Positions 1 through 10,836 of a DNA stretch of 64,000 nucleotides are shown here, piece by piece. Under the pieces are notes generated by a model. The model saw only the letters and a list, made by a program, of their open reading frames with translations, did not search any database and was not told the DNA's origin. Each line of letters starts with the position of its first letter. The first letter of the stretch is position 1. Both the position numbers and the translations under genes were made by a program. This DNA is from Lunularia cruciata (taxonomy: Eukaryota > Streptophyta > Marchantiopsida > Lunulariales > Lunulariaceae), in contig OX419755.1 in the NCBI GenBank assembly GCA_948567375.1, positions 51,279,001 to 51,343,000 on the forward strand, read 5' to 3'.

Positions 1-490
1 CTAGTTATTGGCCTTGTTGCGTTGGCATCTCTCACATGATCAAACAAACTCCCAAACATCTCATGCCATGTTGGGCCACCATCCTTTGCATTGGAGTGTA
101 CCCAAGGTCTTGTCCACACCCATGTGACCAACAATTAGTAAATCATGGACTTCTTGAAGGCACACAAGTCAAAGATCACCTTTGACTAGAACATAGATCC
201 GGTCTTCATGGAATAGAAGGCCTTTCTTGTAGGAGAAGGAACTATACCCCTTGTTGCATGTTGCAAGACAACCTTGTACCATCTAAAAGAAAAGATCTTG
301 TGGTAGAGCTATTTGAAACTCAATTTGGAGTTTGGAGTCAATGAATATTTTCATAATTGCCACTGCAATGAGAGGAAGAGACTTTAAATCAGGTTGTCGG
401 GATAGGGCATCAAGGATGACATAGAACCAATCAGGTTTGTACTCAAGTTTGATGTCAACCAATTGTAGTTGTTCCTCCCATTGATGATGT
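1..490 (-). pseudogene. B pol fragment: end of RNase H and HHCC zinc finger of integrase
   Basis: Aligns with C positions about 43550-44030. On the minus strand it encodes the RNase H tail (the IPDALSRQPDLKSLPL motif), the linker, and the start of the integrase zinc finger with an intact CERC pair near the left edge. A TGA replaces an expected Arg codon just before that pair. The junction at 490 is the left copy of the GATGT target duplication, and the same reading resumes at 7788. Confidence 0.8.
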
Positions 491-701
491 TGTAATACCA
501 ATAGCTAGATAGATAATTTGGTTTGGTAACATCTGGAAGGATGTTATACATGATGGACTAAAAAGATCAAATAGAGATATCACTAAAAGAGTACTTCTAT
601 TAATAGACCAAAAACCAAAACATGCTTGGAAACTTTAGAATCAATAGTTAGGCATATGATCCAGAGGTGAAACTTGGGGTAGTGACATCTAGAAGGATAT
701 T

Positions 702-1441
702 TGTAATACTCTGAGGACAAGAGAAGAGAGAAAACACAAATTGCACACTCAAACAATTGATGCCCCAAGGGAGCACCTTCTCTTTATTATATAGACAAAG
801 AGGATCTCCGCCAAGGAAGCTCCACCATAGGATTAAGGACACAGATAGGTGACATGTCAGCAAGATCCACCCTTGGATTACTTACTTGGATGGGTGACAT
901 GTCTGGTCTAGGTCCTATCTGGTTGGTCAAACAAGCTTTGACCGGAGGGAATCTTTTAGGGAATCTTCTTATAGGAATCTCAGAATCACGTAAGGTACCG
1001 TTGGAAAGCTCTTGACAAGACAAAGCAGAGGGGAGGGAAGGCCAGCCTCTCCTCCATTGGGGGGGGGGAGGGAATCTGCACATTTTTTAGGCCTAATTCA
1101 TCCGTTTAGGCCTCCGAAATTGCCTTCAAAGATTTCAGGCATATTTCGGTTCCTACTCTATTAGTAGAAGTCCCTTTTGGTGATACCTCTTTCTGATCTG
1201 TTTAGTATATCATGTGTAACATCTTTCCAGATGTTACCAAACCAATTCTCACCTTTAAATCATATGTCTAGCTATTGGTTCTAAGATTCTCAAGTCTATT
1301 TCGGTTTCTGCCCTATTAGTAGAAGTACTCTTTTGGTGATACTTCTATCTTATCTATTTTGACCATCATGTATAACATCATTCTAGATGTTACCAAACCA
1401 AATTTCATATCTAGATCATATGGCTAGCTCTTGGTATTACA
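702..1441 (-). repeat. Element A 3' LTR
   Basis: 740 bp with inverted termini TGTAATAC and GTATTACA. The sense TATA-like sequence TATATAATAAAG is at about 782-793 on the minus strand. A G-run (C-run in the sense strand) at about 1060-1070 is typical of this LTR family. Confidence 0.96.
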
Positions 1442-1456
1442 GACCTCCCTCCTTTT
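1442..1456 (-). other. Element A polypurine tract
   Basis: AAAAGGAGGGAGGTC on the minus strand abuts the 3' LTR, the expected place for plus-strand priming. The same tract is found in E and, slightly changed, in F. Confidence 0.9.
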
Positions 1457-4400
1457 AAGACGTAATGTCCTCGTTGCGTAATTGTTGCTCAAATGCTTGC
1501 ACCAACACCGGTGCATGTGCCAAATTAGCAGCGGGCTCCCAGGTTGCTTCATAGAGGGGGTAACCTTTCCATTGTACTAGATAGTCCACCCGTAGGTGGT
1601 GAGTACCATGCATGCATTTTTGGAGAATCCGCTCCACTTCATATTCCTTTATGCCATCAATGAGTGTCGGACAAGGTCTAATGTTTGGTGTGGAATGACC
1701 CTAGCCTGATTGGGGAGCATATCTGCGTAGTAGGGAGACATGGAACACTAGATGGATCTTCATGTGTGGTGGTAGCTCAAGGTGATAGGCCACAGCGCCG
1801 ATGCGACAAAGAATCGAGAAAGGCCCAATAAAACAAGGTCTGAGCTTACGAGGTCCAACTAATGTGAGGTTGGTTGTCGATAGCCACACTTGATCCCCAA
1901 CATTGAACTCCATGTGCTGACGGTGTGCATCAGCATACTGCTTTTGTCAATTTTACATAATCTATAATATGTGCTTGGTGCTCTCCACACCTTGTTGGAT
2001 TCGAGAAACAAAGTGTATTGATTGCATCCACCTTGGTAGCCACTGGACAAATCTTCATCAAGCTAGAAGGTGTGAAGGGATGCTCACCATACGTGAGGAA
2101 GAACGGAGTGACCTAGGTGGATGCATTCACTGAATTTTTGTAAGCAAATTCCACCAAAGGGAGTAGGGTGTCCCACCTCTCTTGCTCTTCTAAGGTGAAG
2201 CCGCGTAACATGTCTTCAATCGTGCAATTAGCCCGCTCTGTTTGGCCATCTGTTTGTGGGTGGTAAACGATGGACATGGCAAACTTGGTTTTGAAGAAAC
2301 CAAAGAATGTTTGCCAAAACAAACTGGTGAATTGGGTGCCTCTATCAATGATGAGTACTCTAGACAAGCCATGGTGAGCAAAGACTGCATCTAAGTATAA
2401 TTGAGCTAGTTGTGGAGCGGTCACCTCCTTGGTGGTAGGGCATACATGAATCATTTTGCTGAGCCGGTCCACAAAGACCACAATGGAGTCAAACCCTGAG
2501 GTGGTCTTGGGTAATTCACAAACGAGATCCATACTCACTTGTTCCCAACATTAGGTAGGAGTGGGGAGAGGTTGAAGGAGCCCTGCAAGAGCTTGATTAG
2601 AAGCTTTGTTCTGTTGGCAAAGTAGGCAGCTACGCACATAGTCCATCACGTCGTTGTTCATCTTGGGCCAATAGTAATGGCGCTTGATTGTATCCAAGGT
2701 CTTGTCCACTCCGACATGAGCTGCAATGGCTGAATCATGACATTCCGCTAGAATGGTGGTGTGTAATTCTGGGATATTTGGGATCCATAATCTGCCATCC
2801 CATAATGCTGGTGACACCTTTGGATGATTGTTCTTCTACAATCTGTGGATCAGTTTTTGTAGCAGCCAGAATCTCTTGCCAGAATTCAGGGTTAATCTTA
2901 ACCTCTACCACCAAGTTGTTGGCCATTGGCATGCGGGTGAATGCATCTGCAAGTTGCTTCTTACCTTCCACATAGGTGATTGTCATGTTGAAGCGTTGTC
3001 GCCACTCTGCCCACCAAATTTGGCGACGAGATAGATCCTTTTGTGTCTCAAGGTAGACTAAAGGTTTGTGGTCTGTCTCTACTACAAATGCCTTCTTGCC
3101 CAGGTAGTGCTTCCAATGCTTGGTTGCTAGAATGATTGCCAGCTCTTCTCGTTCTGTGGTGTGGTAGTTGCATTCTGCTGGTAACAACTTTCGAGAGAAA
3201 TATGCAATTGGATGCCATCTGTCATGCCACTCTTGTTGTAGGACTGCTCCTATTGCTATGCCTGATGCATCTATAGCCAACTTGATTGGACGTTTTGGGT
3301 CATACCACTTCAAGATTGGTGCATGTAGCAAGGCGGCCTTCAATTCTTGAAAGGCCAACTCTTGTGCAGTTCCCCATGTCCACTTCTTCCCCTTGCCAAG
3401 TAGTGCCATTAAAGGCCGTGCAACCTTGGAAAAGTCCTTGAAAAATCTACAATAGAATCCTGTCAACCTCAAGAAGCTCTTAAGTTGAGTCTGATCTTCT
3501 GGGGCACTCCATTTTTGAGTGACCTCTATTTTATTTGTCAATACTTGAATGCTCTCTGCACTTACTCTATGCCCCAAGTAGTCTACTTCAGACTTGCCAA
3601 ACTCACACTTTGAGATTTTGGCATACAACTAATTCTATCTCAGAATCTGGAGGACCTCTCATAGATGTTGTTTGTGTTCTGTCATCGTGCTACTGTATAC
3701 TAAGATATCATCCAGGAAGATGATGATAGATTTATCCAAGTATGGAAAAAATATGTCATTCATTAGACTCATGAAAGTGGCAGGTGCATTGGTGAGGCCA
3801 AAAGGCATCACAAGATACTCAAAGTGGCCATACTTGGTTCAAAAGGCAGTTTTGTACACATCCTCCTTTGCAATTTGGATTTGATTGTAACCGCTCCGCA
3901 AGTCCAGTTTGGTGAAGTATCTTGTTCCATGGAGTTGATCAAATAGGTCATCCATGCAAGGTAAGGGGTATTTGTTCTTCATTGTTTGTGATTGAGACCC
4001 CGATAGTCAATGCACATGCGCATTGTACCATCCTTCTTCTTCACAAACAAGACAGGGGCCCCATATGGTGATACACTAGGTTGGATGAACCCTTTCTACA
4101 GCATCTCCTCAATTTGAGTCTTACACTCCTCCATCTCATGAGGTGATAGGCGATATGGGGCCTTACAAGGAGGCGTCTTCCTCGAAAGTGTCTCAATTTT
4201 GTGATCTACTCGCCTTTTTGGTGGTAATCTTGAGGGTAGATCATCAGGAAAGACATCTTGAAACTCATCCACCACATCTTTCAATTTCTCAGGAATTTTT
4301 CCATCAAGTTGTGCACTCTGGACTTCTCTTATTAGACCCATAAAACATCTATTGGTCTTACCGACAGTTGTCGTCCCTACGACATATAGAGGCAGTTTCT

Positions 4401-4800
4401 GCCTGTGTGATTTTTCTTTAACCCCAATGATTGACCATTGGTGGATTCTCACTACTTTCTTCCTCCAATCCACCATAGGGTTGTACTGCTCCATCCATGG
4501 CATGCCTAAAATTGCATCATAACGAGCTAACTATATCACTTGCCACTCAATTGCTTCTTGATATTCTCTTATAGAGAGGGTTACCCGTCTAGGTAATGAT
4601 TCAATCCTCTCCGTTTGGCCATTTGGTAACTCTACTTCTTCACTTCCATCTCTCTCTAGATCCATTCCCAATCTTATTGCAACAAAGCGAGACAAGAAAT
4701 TCTCTGTTGCTCCTGGATCTATTAATACTCTCACTTGATTACCTTCTAGGATTCCATTCACGACAATCAATTGTGAGGTTGTCTTTCAGGATCTTTGCAC
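1455..4800 (-). pseudogene. Element A pol: PR-RT-RH-INT-chromodomain remnant
   Basis: Broken polyprotein read from 4800 down to 1455. PR (4531-4770) has LIDPGATENF, so the catalytic D-S/T-G is changed to DPG. The PR-RT linker and RT N-terminus lie at 4096-4503. The rest of RT is in broken frames at 3630-4095, with the polymerase box region near 3700. RT thumb and RNase H are at 2880-3628 ([25 protein letters not shown]). The HHCC zinc finger is at 2551-2817, the integrase core at 2113-2538 (second acidic residue in IIDRG, glutamate in QTDGQTER), the GPY/F domain at 1701-1913, and the chromodomain at 1455-1637 (YLVQWKGYPLYEATWEP). Stops and frameshifts separate these blocks. Confidence 0.9.
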
Positions 4801-4865
4801 ATTATTCTTCTTCCTTCCCTCACTTCTCTACTTCCTTATTGAGCCAGTAAGGCCCCGAGGTATAT

Positions 4866-5954
4866 TTATTGGCAATCTTCATTTTCCAAAGTGATTTCCA
4901 CCTCCTCCTCTTCAATGTGCCTCTCCATGTTGTTCAAAGATCGCCTAAACAAAGGCCAAGGGCCTCTAGGGAAATGAGTGCGACAATTGGTAGATATGTG
5001 CTCAATACGGTCACAATTGTAGCAACGGCGTTTTTCTCCTTGAGTCCCTTCTCCTCGTGTGACTCCATCTCTTTGTTCTTCTACCCGTCTCCGGTCCCCT
5101 TGAAGCGGTCGTGCTCCTTGATCCCGGAATCGAAGGTTGCCCAATTCCATCGCTACTGGTTCACCCATGTGTGGCATTTCTGCCTGATAATGTTAAGGTG
5201 GAGCTACTCCTTCACCTCCACCTAATGCTTCTGCTATTCTCTACTCACAAGCAATGGCTTCAAATATAGTGTGAGGATTTTGCACCATGACTTCTTGGCG
5301 AATCTGCTCTTTCAACCCTCGTTTGAAATTGTTGAGAGCCTCTACTCGACTCATATTGGTAATTGCAACTTGTAGATCCAGAAATGCCTCCACATACTCT
5401 TGTACGCTATTCTTCTGAATCAATCCTCATAGTCGGGTTCGAGCCATTTGCACAGAATCCACCAATTGGAAATTCTTCAGCAGTCTTTCTTGCATTGCTG
5501 TCCATGTGACCTTCCTTCTCTCTGCCAACATGGATCATTCCCAAGCATCATACCAAGTGAGGGCTTTATCGGTCAAGTACCCACATGCAAACACGCCTGC
5601 AGCATGCTCTGTGATCTCTATTGAGAACAATCAGAAATATCAATTCATTCTCGAGATCCAATTTTCCACTACTCCCATCGATTGTTGCCCCTTGTAAGGC
5701 TCGATGTTGCAGGTCTTCTTCATCCGGAGTAGCAATGTGGCTTCATTGTTGATAGGGTTTGTAGGCATGGATGCCTCTCCAAGTACTTCTGTTGCAAGTA
5801 TTGGGTTTTGATACGGCTCTTCTTCTTGCATGGCTTGATCGTTCCTGAGGATCTGCACTTGACTTTGTAATGTCTCCATGGTCATCTTAATCTCTCAAAA
5901 TTCATTCAACATCCCTTGCATTCCTTGCACCAACTCTTGCAATTGCGGATCCAT
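4866..5954 (-). pseudogene. Element A gag remnant with CCHC zinc knuckle
   Basis: Structural polyprotein of the retrotransposon, which would form the cytoplasmic particle. The first ATG is at 5954 (MDPQLQELVQG); an in-frame TGA follows about 20 codons later, and a second ATG (MTMETLQ) lies just after it. The same TGA occurs in E and F. Capsid-like sequence lies at 5241-5423 (FKRGLKEQIRQEVM). A knuckle CYNCDRIEHISTNC (CX2CX4HX4C) lies in 4866-5177. Several stops and frame changes break the gene. Confidence 0.85.
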
Positions 5955-6544
5955 CGTTCCTGCAACACTCAATTGCTAATGTCTACTTCAATACAGAGTC
6001 AATATAATCACTCAAGAAGGCGCACAAACTATCGGAACTACCATTGGGACCTCAGAAGCTATCACTCGTTGATAATACTCCTCACCAAAATTCCTAACCA
6101 TAAAATCTCTAAACATTACTTTCGGCCTCACTACATAACGGATTTCTACTTGAGTGTTGAAAGCGAGAGGATTTGGGACATTCATATCCATTTTATCATA
6201 ATAGAATGTAGATTGTCAAATCCCACTCTCTGTTATTTATCACCACAGGTAGAATCACCAGGTTTGGTGAGTTCATCACTTTGTCCATGAATTCTGCGCC
6301 AAAGTGATAAACTAGCGATACCCTCATCTACTCACGCTGGATATACATAACCTTGATGTGGAATGGGTTTGAGAATGGAAAGCTAGGTGCGGGATATTGG
6401 CCTCCTGGTGCATCCATCCCATCCGCTCTCTAAAGTCCTTCCTAAGTCTAGCAACTACTCTATGTTCTCCACCTCAACTTACTCAGTTTCAGTAGTTCAT
6501 GTTATTCCAAGAGGGGTGATCCACTCTCTTGGACTAAAACACTC

Positions 6545-6556
6545 GCTCTGATACCA
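6545..6556 (-). other. Element A primer-binding site (initiator Met tRNA)
   Basis: TGGTATCAGAGC on the minus strand, one base from the end of the 5' LTR. This is the usual plant tRNA-iMet primer sequence. Confidence 0.93.
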
Positions 6557-6557
6557 T

Positions 6558-7294
6558 TGTAATACTTCAAGGACAAGAGAAGAGAGAAAACACAGATTGC
6601 ACACTCAAACAATCGATGCTCCAAAGGAGCACCTTCTCTTTATTATATAGACAAAGAGGATCTCCTCCAAGGAAGCTCCACCATAGGATTAAGGACACAG
6701 ATAGGTGACATGTCAGCAAGCTTCACCCTTGGATTACTTACTTGGATGGGTGACATGTCTGGTCTGGGTCCTATCTGGTTGGTCAAACAAGTTTTGACCG
6801 GAGGGAATCTTTTAGGGAATCTTCTTATAGGAATCTCAGAATCACGTAAGGTACCATTGGAAAGCTCTCAGCGAGACAAAGCAAGGGGGAGGGAAGGCCA
6901 TCCTTTCCGCTATTGGGAGGGGGGCATTTGCACATTTTTTAGGCCTAATTCATCCATTTAGGCCTCCGAAATTGCCTTCAAAGATTTCAGGCATATTTTG
7001 GTTCCTACTCTATTAGTAGAAGTCTCCTTTTGGTGATACCTCTTTCTGATCTGTTTAGTCCATCATGTGTAACATCCTTCCAGATGTTATCAAACCAATT
7101 CTCAACTTTAAATCATATGTCTAGCTATTGGTTCTAAGGTTCTCAAGTCTATTTTGGTTTCTACCCTATTAGTAGAAGTACTCTTTTGGTGATACTTCTA
7201 TCTTATCTATTTTGACCATCATGTACAATATCATTCTAGATGTTACCAAACCAAATTTCACATCTAGATCATATGGCTAGCTCTTGGTATTACA
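6558..7294 (-). repeat. Element A 5' LTR
   Basis: 737 bp, collinear with 702-1441. The sense TATA-like box lies at about 6638-6650. The outer end abuts the ATATT target duplication at 7295-7299. Confidence 0.96.
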
Positions 7295-7787
7295 ATATTA
7301 CACATGATGTGGAAAGTAGATCAGATAGAGGTAGCACCAAAAGAACACTTTTACTAATTTCAGAGGCAATTTTGGAGGCCTAAACAGATGAATTGGACCT
7401 TGAAAACATATAGGTATCCCCACAATAGAGGACATGTTGGCCTTCTTCTCCTTGGTTTATCTCACCAAGAGCTTCCAATGGTACCTCACCCATGTAATTC
7501 TAAGATTCCTAGAGGAAGATATCCCAAAAGATTCCTTCTAGTCAAAGCTTGTTTGACCAACAAAATGGGACCAGGACCAACATGGCACCCATCCAAGTAA
7601 TCTAAGGGTGGCGCTTGGTGATAGGTCACCTATCCATGTACCTAATTCTAAGGTGGAGCTTCCTTGGAGGAGATCCTCTTTTGCTATATAATAAAGAGAA
7701 GGTGCTTCTATGGTGCATCAAAGTTTGAGTGTGGAATTTGTGTTTTCTCTCTATTGTGTTTCTGTATCCTTAGAATATTACAGATGT

Positions 7788-9700
7788 TGACTCTTCATGT
7801 GTTCCAAATGTAATGTCTGCAACAAGAGCTTGTGATTAGTTTGCATGACCACTTGTTTCTCCAAGAGATAATGCCTCCATATCTTTGTGGCATATACCAT
7901 TGCTAGTTGTTCTTGATCTTGAGTAGAGTAATTCATTTCCATTGTATTTTAGTCTACTAGACACAAAGGCAATGGGATGCAATCCATCTATGAATTCTTG
8001 TTGCAATACAGCTCCAATTGCAAAGTTAGAAGCATCAAACATACATGGTAGTTGAGGATCATATGGTTGAAGAATTGGTCTTGAAGACACCATATGTTTC
8101 AACTTTTGGAATGCTTCTTTGTGCTTGTTGGTCCATTAAAAGCTTGAGTTCTTCCCCAAGAGATCGGTCAATAGTGTGGCCCCATGAGCATAGTAGTGGA
8201 TGAACCATTGATAAAAACTAGCCAATCCATTAAATACCCATAATTAAGCAACATCTTTCAAAGTAGGAAAATCATTGATGGCCTTGATTTTCTCCTCTTC
8301 CATCTTGATCCCCTCCAATGAGATCTTATGACCCAAGAAGGTAACTTCTTTATGCCAAAAGGCACACTTTGACTTCTTGCAATAAAACTTCTACTGTCAT
8401 AGTCGTCTTAGGACTTCTTGCACATGATTGATGTGTTCTACTTTTGTCTTGCTATAGATTAAGATATCATCCAAGAACACCATCACGTACCTATCTAATA
8501 GTCCATCCAACACCTCATGCATCTGATCCATGAAGACTGTTGGAGCATTAGTGAGCCCAAAACTCTCCACTCAAAGTGCCTATACCTTATACAAAAGGTA
8601 ATGTTTTTCACATCCTCCCTATCCATGGGGATTTTCCAATAGCCACTACAAAGATCCAACTTGGAGAAGTATCATGCTCCACTCAATTGATCAAGCAAGT
8701 TATCAATTCAAGGCAAGGGATATGCATTCTTCACCATTTGTTTATTGAGCCCATGGTAGTCGATAGAGAGATGAAGTCTTCCATCCTTCTTTGGAACAAA
8801 TAGTATTGGCGCTCCCCAAGGAGATGTACTATGTCATATGAAATCCTTCTCCAACAACTCCGTAAGTGTTGTTCAAAATTCCTTTAACTCTTTTGGTGAG
8901 CCGATAGATTGGTCTACTCACTAGAGTATTCCCTGGCAATAATTCAATCTTGAAGGGCATACCACTATTAGAGGGTAGGCAGATTATCCAAAAACATGTC
9001 CACAAAATCTTGAACTACTTGATCAACCATTGCTTGATGAGGCTCCTCCCTCTCCTCCAATTCTCCTTGTGTAATCAACTTGATCCACACCGCAAAAATA
9101 GACTTATCTTCCTCCAAAGCTTGCTTTATGGCTGCTTCACTGTCAAACTTCCCATGTAAGGACTCATCACACTTCAAAGCTTGCCCCATGGTTGCTTTAA
9201 CAAACTTCCCATCTTGGGACTCATCTCTCTTCAAATCTTACCTTATGGTTACCTTCCCAACAAACTTCCCATCTTGGGATTGACTATTCTAAAATATCTT
9301 ACTCAAAAGTGCCAGACAACCTAATCAAAAGTTCCTACCTTGGCATTATACTTGAATTTTTCATCAGTTCCAATCAAATTGAACCTTATAAAATTCAAGC
9401 CAAGGCAAACCCAGAATGATATCATAGTGTGGAGGTGTCATTATAAACCTCATACATTCCAAATACTCCTTTCCAATCCTCAATGTAACAAGATGTGAAG
9501 TACGGAATGCAAAACACTTTCTACCATCCGCCATCCCTAATTTTCTTCCAATTACTAGCTTGATAGGAATATGTTATTCCTCCATGAATTGTATGGACAT
9601 GCAATTCTTTGAACTTCCATAATCAACCAAAATCCTACAACTTTGATCAAATATTATAACTTGCAAGTGAAGCAAACTTGCATAACTGAACCTTTGATCC
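7788..9700 (-). pseudogene. B pol: PR, linker repeats, RT and RNase H remnant
   Basis: Continues the B reading after the nested insertions and aligns with C 44030-45960. RNase H is at 7836-8102 ([15 protein letters not shown]). RT sequence spans about 8100-8900, with the polymerase box region near 8480 (rc of aacaccatcacgtacc). The PR-RT linker at 8968-9280 carries three GKF-type repeat units ([23 protein letters not shown]). PR sequence is at about 9300-9680 in broken frames. It has many stops and small deletions and is clearly older than C. Confidence 0.82.
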
Positions 9701-9726
9701 CATTGGAACTAATCAAGTTTCCAATA

Positions 9727-10424
9727 AGTGGCTCAAAATCTCCTACTGGGATTTGTCATTTCCCTTATCAATGTGCTCCACAAACTCCATCTGGGCAATT
9801 TTTCAAGGTCATCCATTCTTAAGTGGACATTTAGCAATACAATATCCAACTTGGTGATAATAAAAAAACCACCATTTTGTTGCAATCTTTCTTTATCCGT
9901 TATACCAAGTGGTCTTTGTTGGATAGCATCAATCTCCATTTATGTTGGTTCTTCCACCCATGTGTAGTGTATTGATAGGTTTTGTGTAGGTCAAGATCAA
10001 GACCAAGTTGTCACAACCAAAGAATCAAAGTGCTCAACCAATTGCATGGCTTCTTCCATGTTTTTGTTGCTCCCACATGGTCACCTCCAATTTGGTTCGT
10101 GACTTCAAGCCCCTCACAAATCGATCCAACACTTCACCTTCTTGAATATTTAGAATTTGCAAAATGATGTTTTAGAATTGTGTGATGTAGCTCCTTATAG
10201 TGCCAATCTGTTTCAACTCTACCAACTTACTTGTTTGGCTCGTGTAGCATTTATAGCTTGAAATTGACCAAGTATTGCATTCTTGAATTTTGCCCATGTC
10301 AAGATTAGTGCAATAATTTTTTGTTCAGCATGCTCTACTTGGAATTGCCACCAAAGTTTTGCCATACCATCCAATTGGCTGGAAGGCAAGAGAATTTTTT
10401 TCTGTTCATCTTGAAGATTGGTAG
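9727..10424 (-). pseudogene. B gag C-terminal and capsid remnant
   Basis: Aligns with C gag 46066-46680. Visible parts are the post-knuckle segment (9733-9939), a decayed knuckle region and a capsid segment at 10219-10437 (NLQDEQKKILLPSSQLDGMAKLWWQFQVEHAEQ, read within 20-residue parts). The alignment stops abruptly at about 10424, where element X begins, and resumes at 14866. Confidence 0.8.
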
Positions 10425-10836
10425 TTGTGGTGCCCACACTTTTTGTTTTTTTCTATTTATTTGTATTTGGGAGAAGAAGTAAACAAATAAAGCTGAATTG
10501 CAAAAGAAGGAATGGATAGAAGTGAATTTGGAGGAAATCCAAAGAAGTTGGGATCGGATCTGATGATGGAGGTACTCAAGAAAAGGGTACAAAGAAAGAA
10601 GTCCAAAGAGCATCATCTTTGGATCGAGAAGCAAAGGCCGATACAAAGACCGTCTAACAACCTTGGTACATGCCAAGAAAGTACACTTCAAGAAATGACG
10701 GAGACAGAAGAAGCATGTCTTGATAGTGACATGACATCAACATGCAAAAGAAGGGGAAGTCAATTTTGAAATCGATTGAAGAATGACTACAATTTGTGGT
10801 AATATAAAAGTGTGATTGCATAGGAACAAGTTGAAC

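Larger units (their letters stand above)
702..7294 (-). mobile_element. Element A: full-length family 1 Ty3/gypsy chromovirus, decayed
   Basis: Complete 6593-bp LTR retrotransposon on the minus strand. It has LTRs at both ends (702-1441 and 6558-7294), the target duplication ATATT (697-701 and 7295-7299), a primer-binding site, a polypurine tract, and gag, PR, RT, RH, INT, chromodomain in order. The two LTRs differ at roughly 4-5% of positions over the part compared by eye, so the insertion is not recent. The leader between PBS and gag (about 5955-6544) has no clear coding content. The reading frame is broken in several places, so it is not autonomous. Confidence 0.97.
491..7782 (+). repeat. 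Family 1 solo LTR inserted in B, split by element A
   Basis: Two parts, 491-701 and 7300-7782, together about 694 bp, form one F1 LTR in sense orientation on the plus strand, from TGTAATACC to TATTACA. It is flanked by the 5-bp target duplication GATGT (486-490 and 7783-7787) in B's RNase H region. No internal domain or second LTR of the same orientation is present, so it is a solo LTR left by LTR-LTR recombination. The TATA-like box CTATATAATAAAG lies near 7685. Element A later inserted into it in the opposite orientation. Confidence 0.92.
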
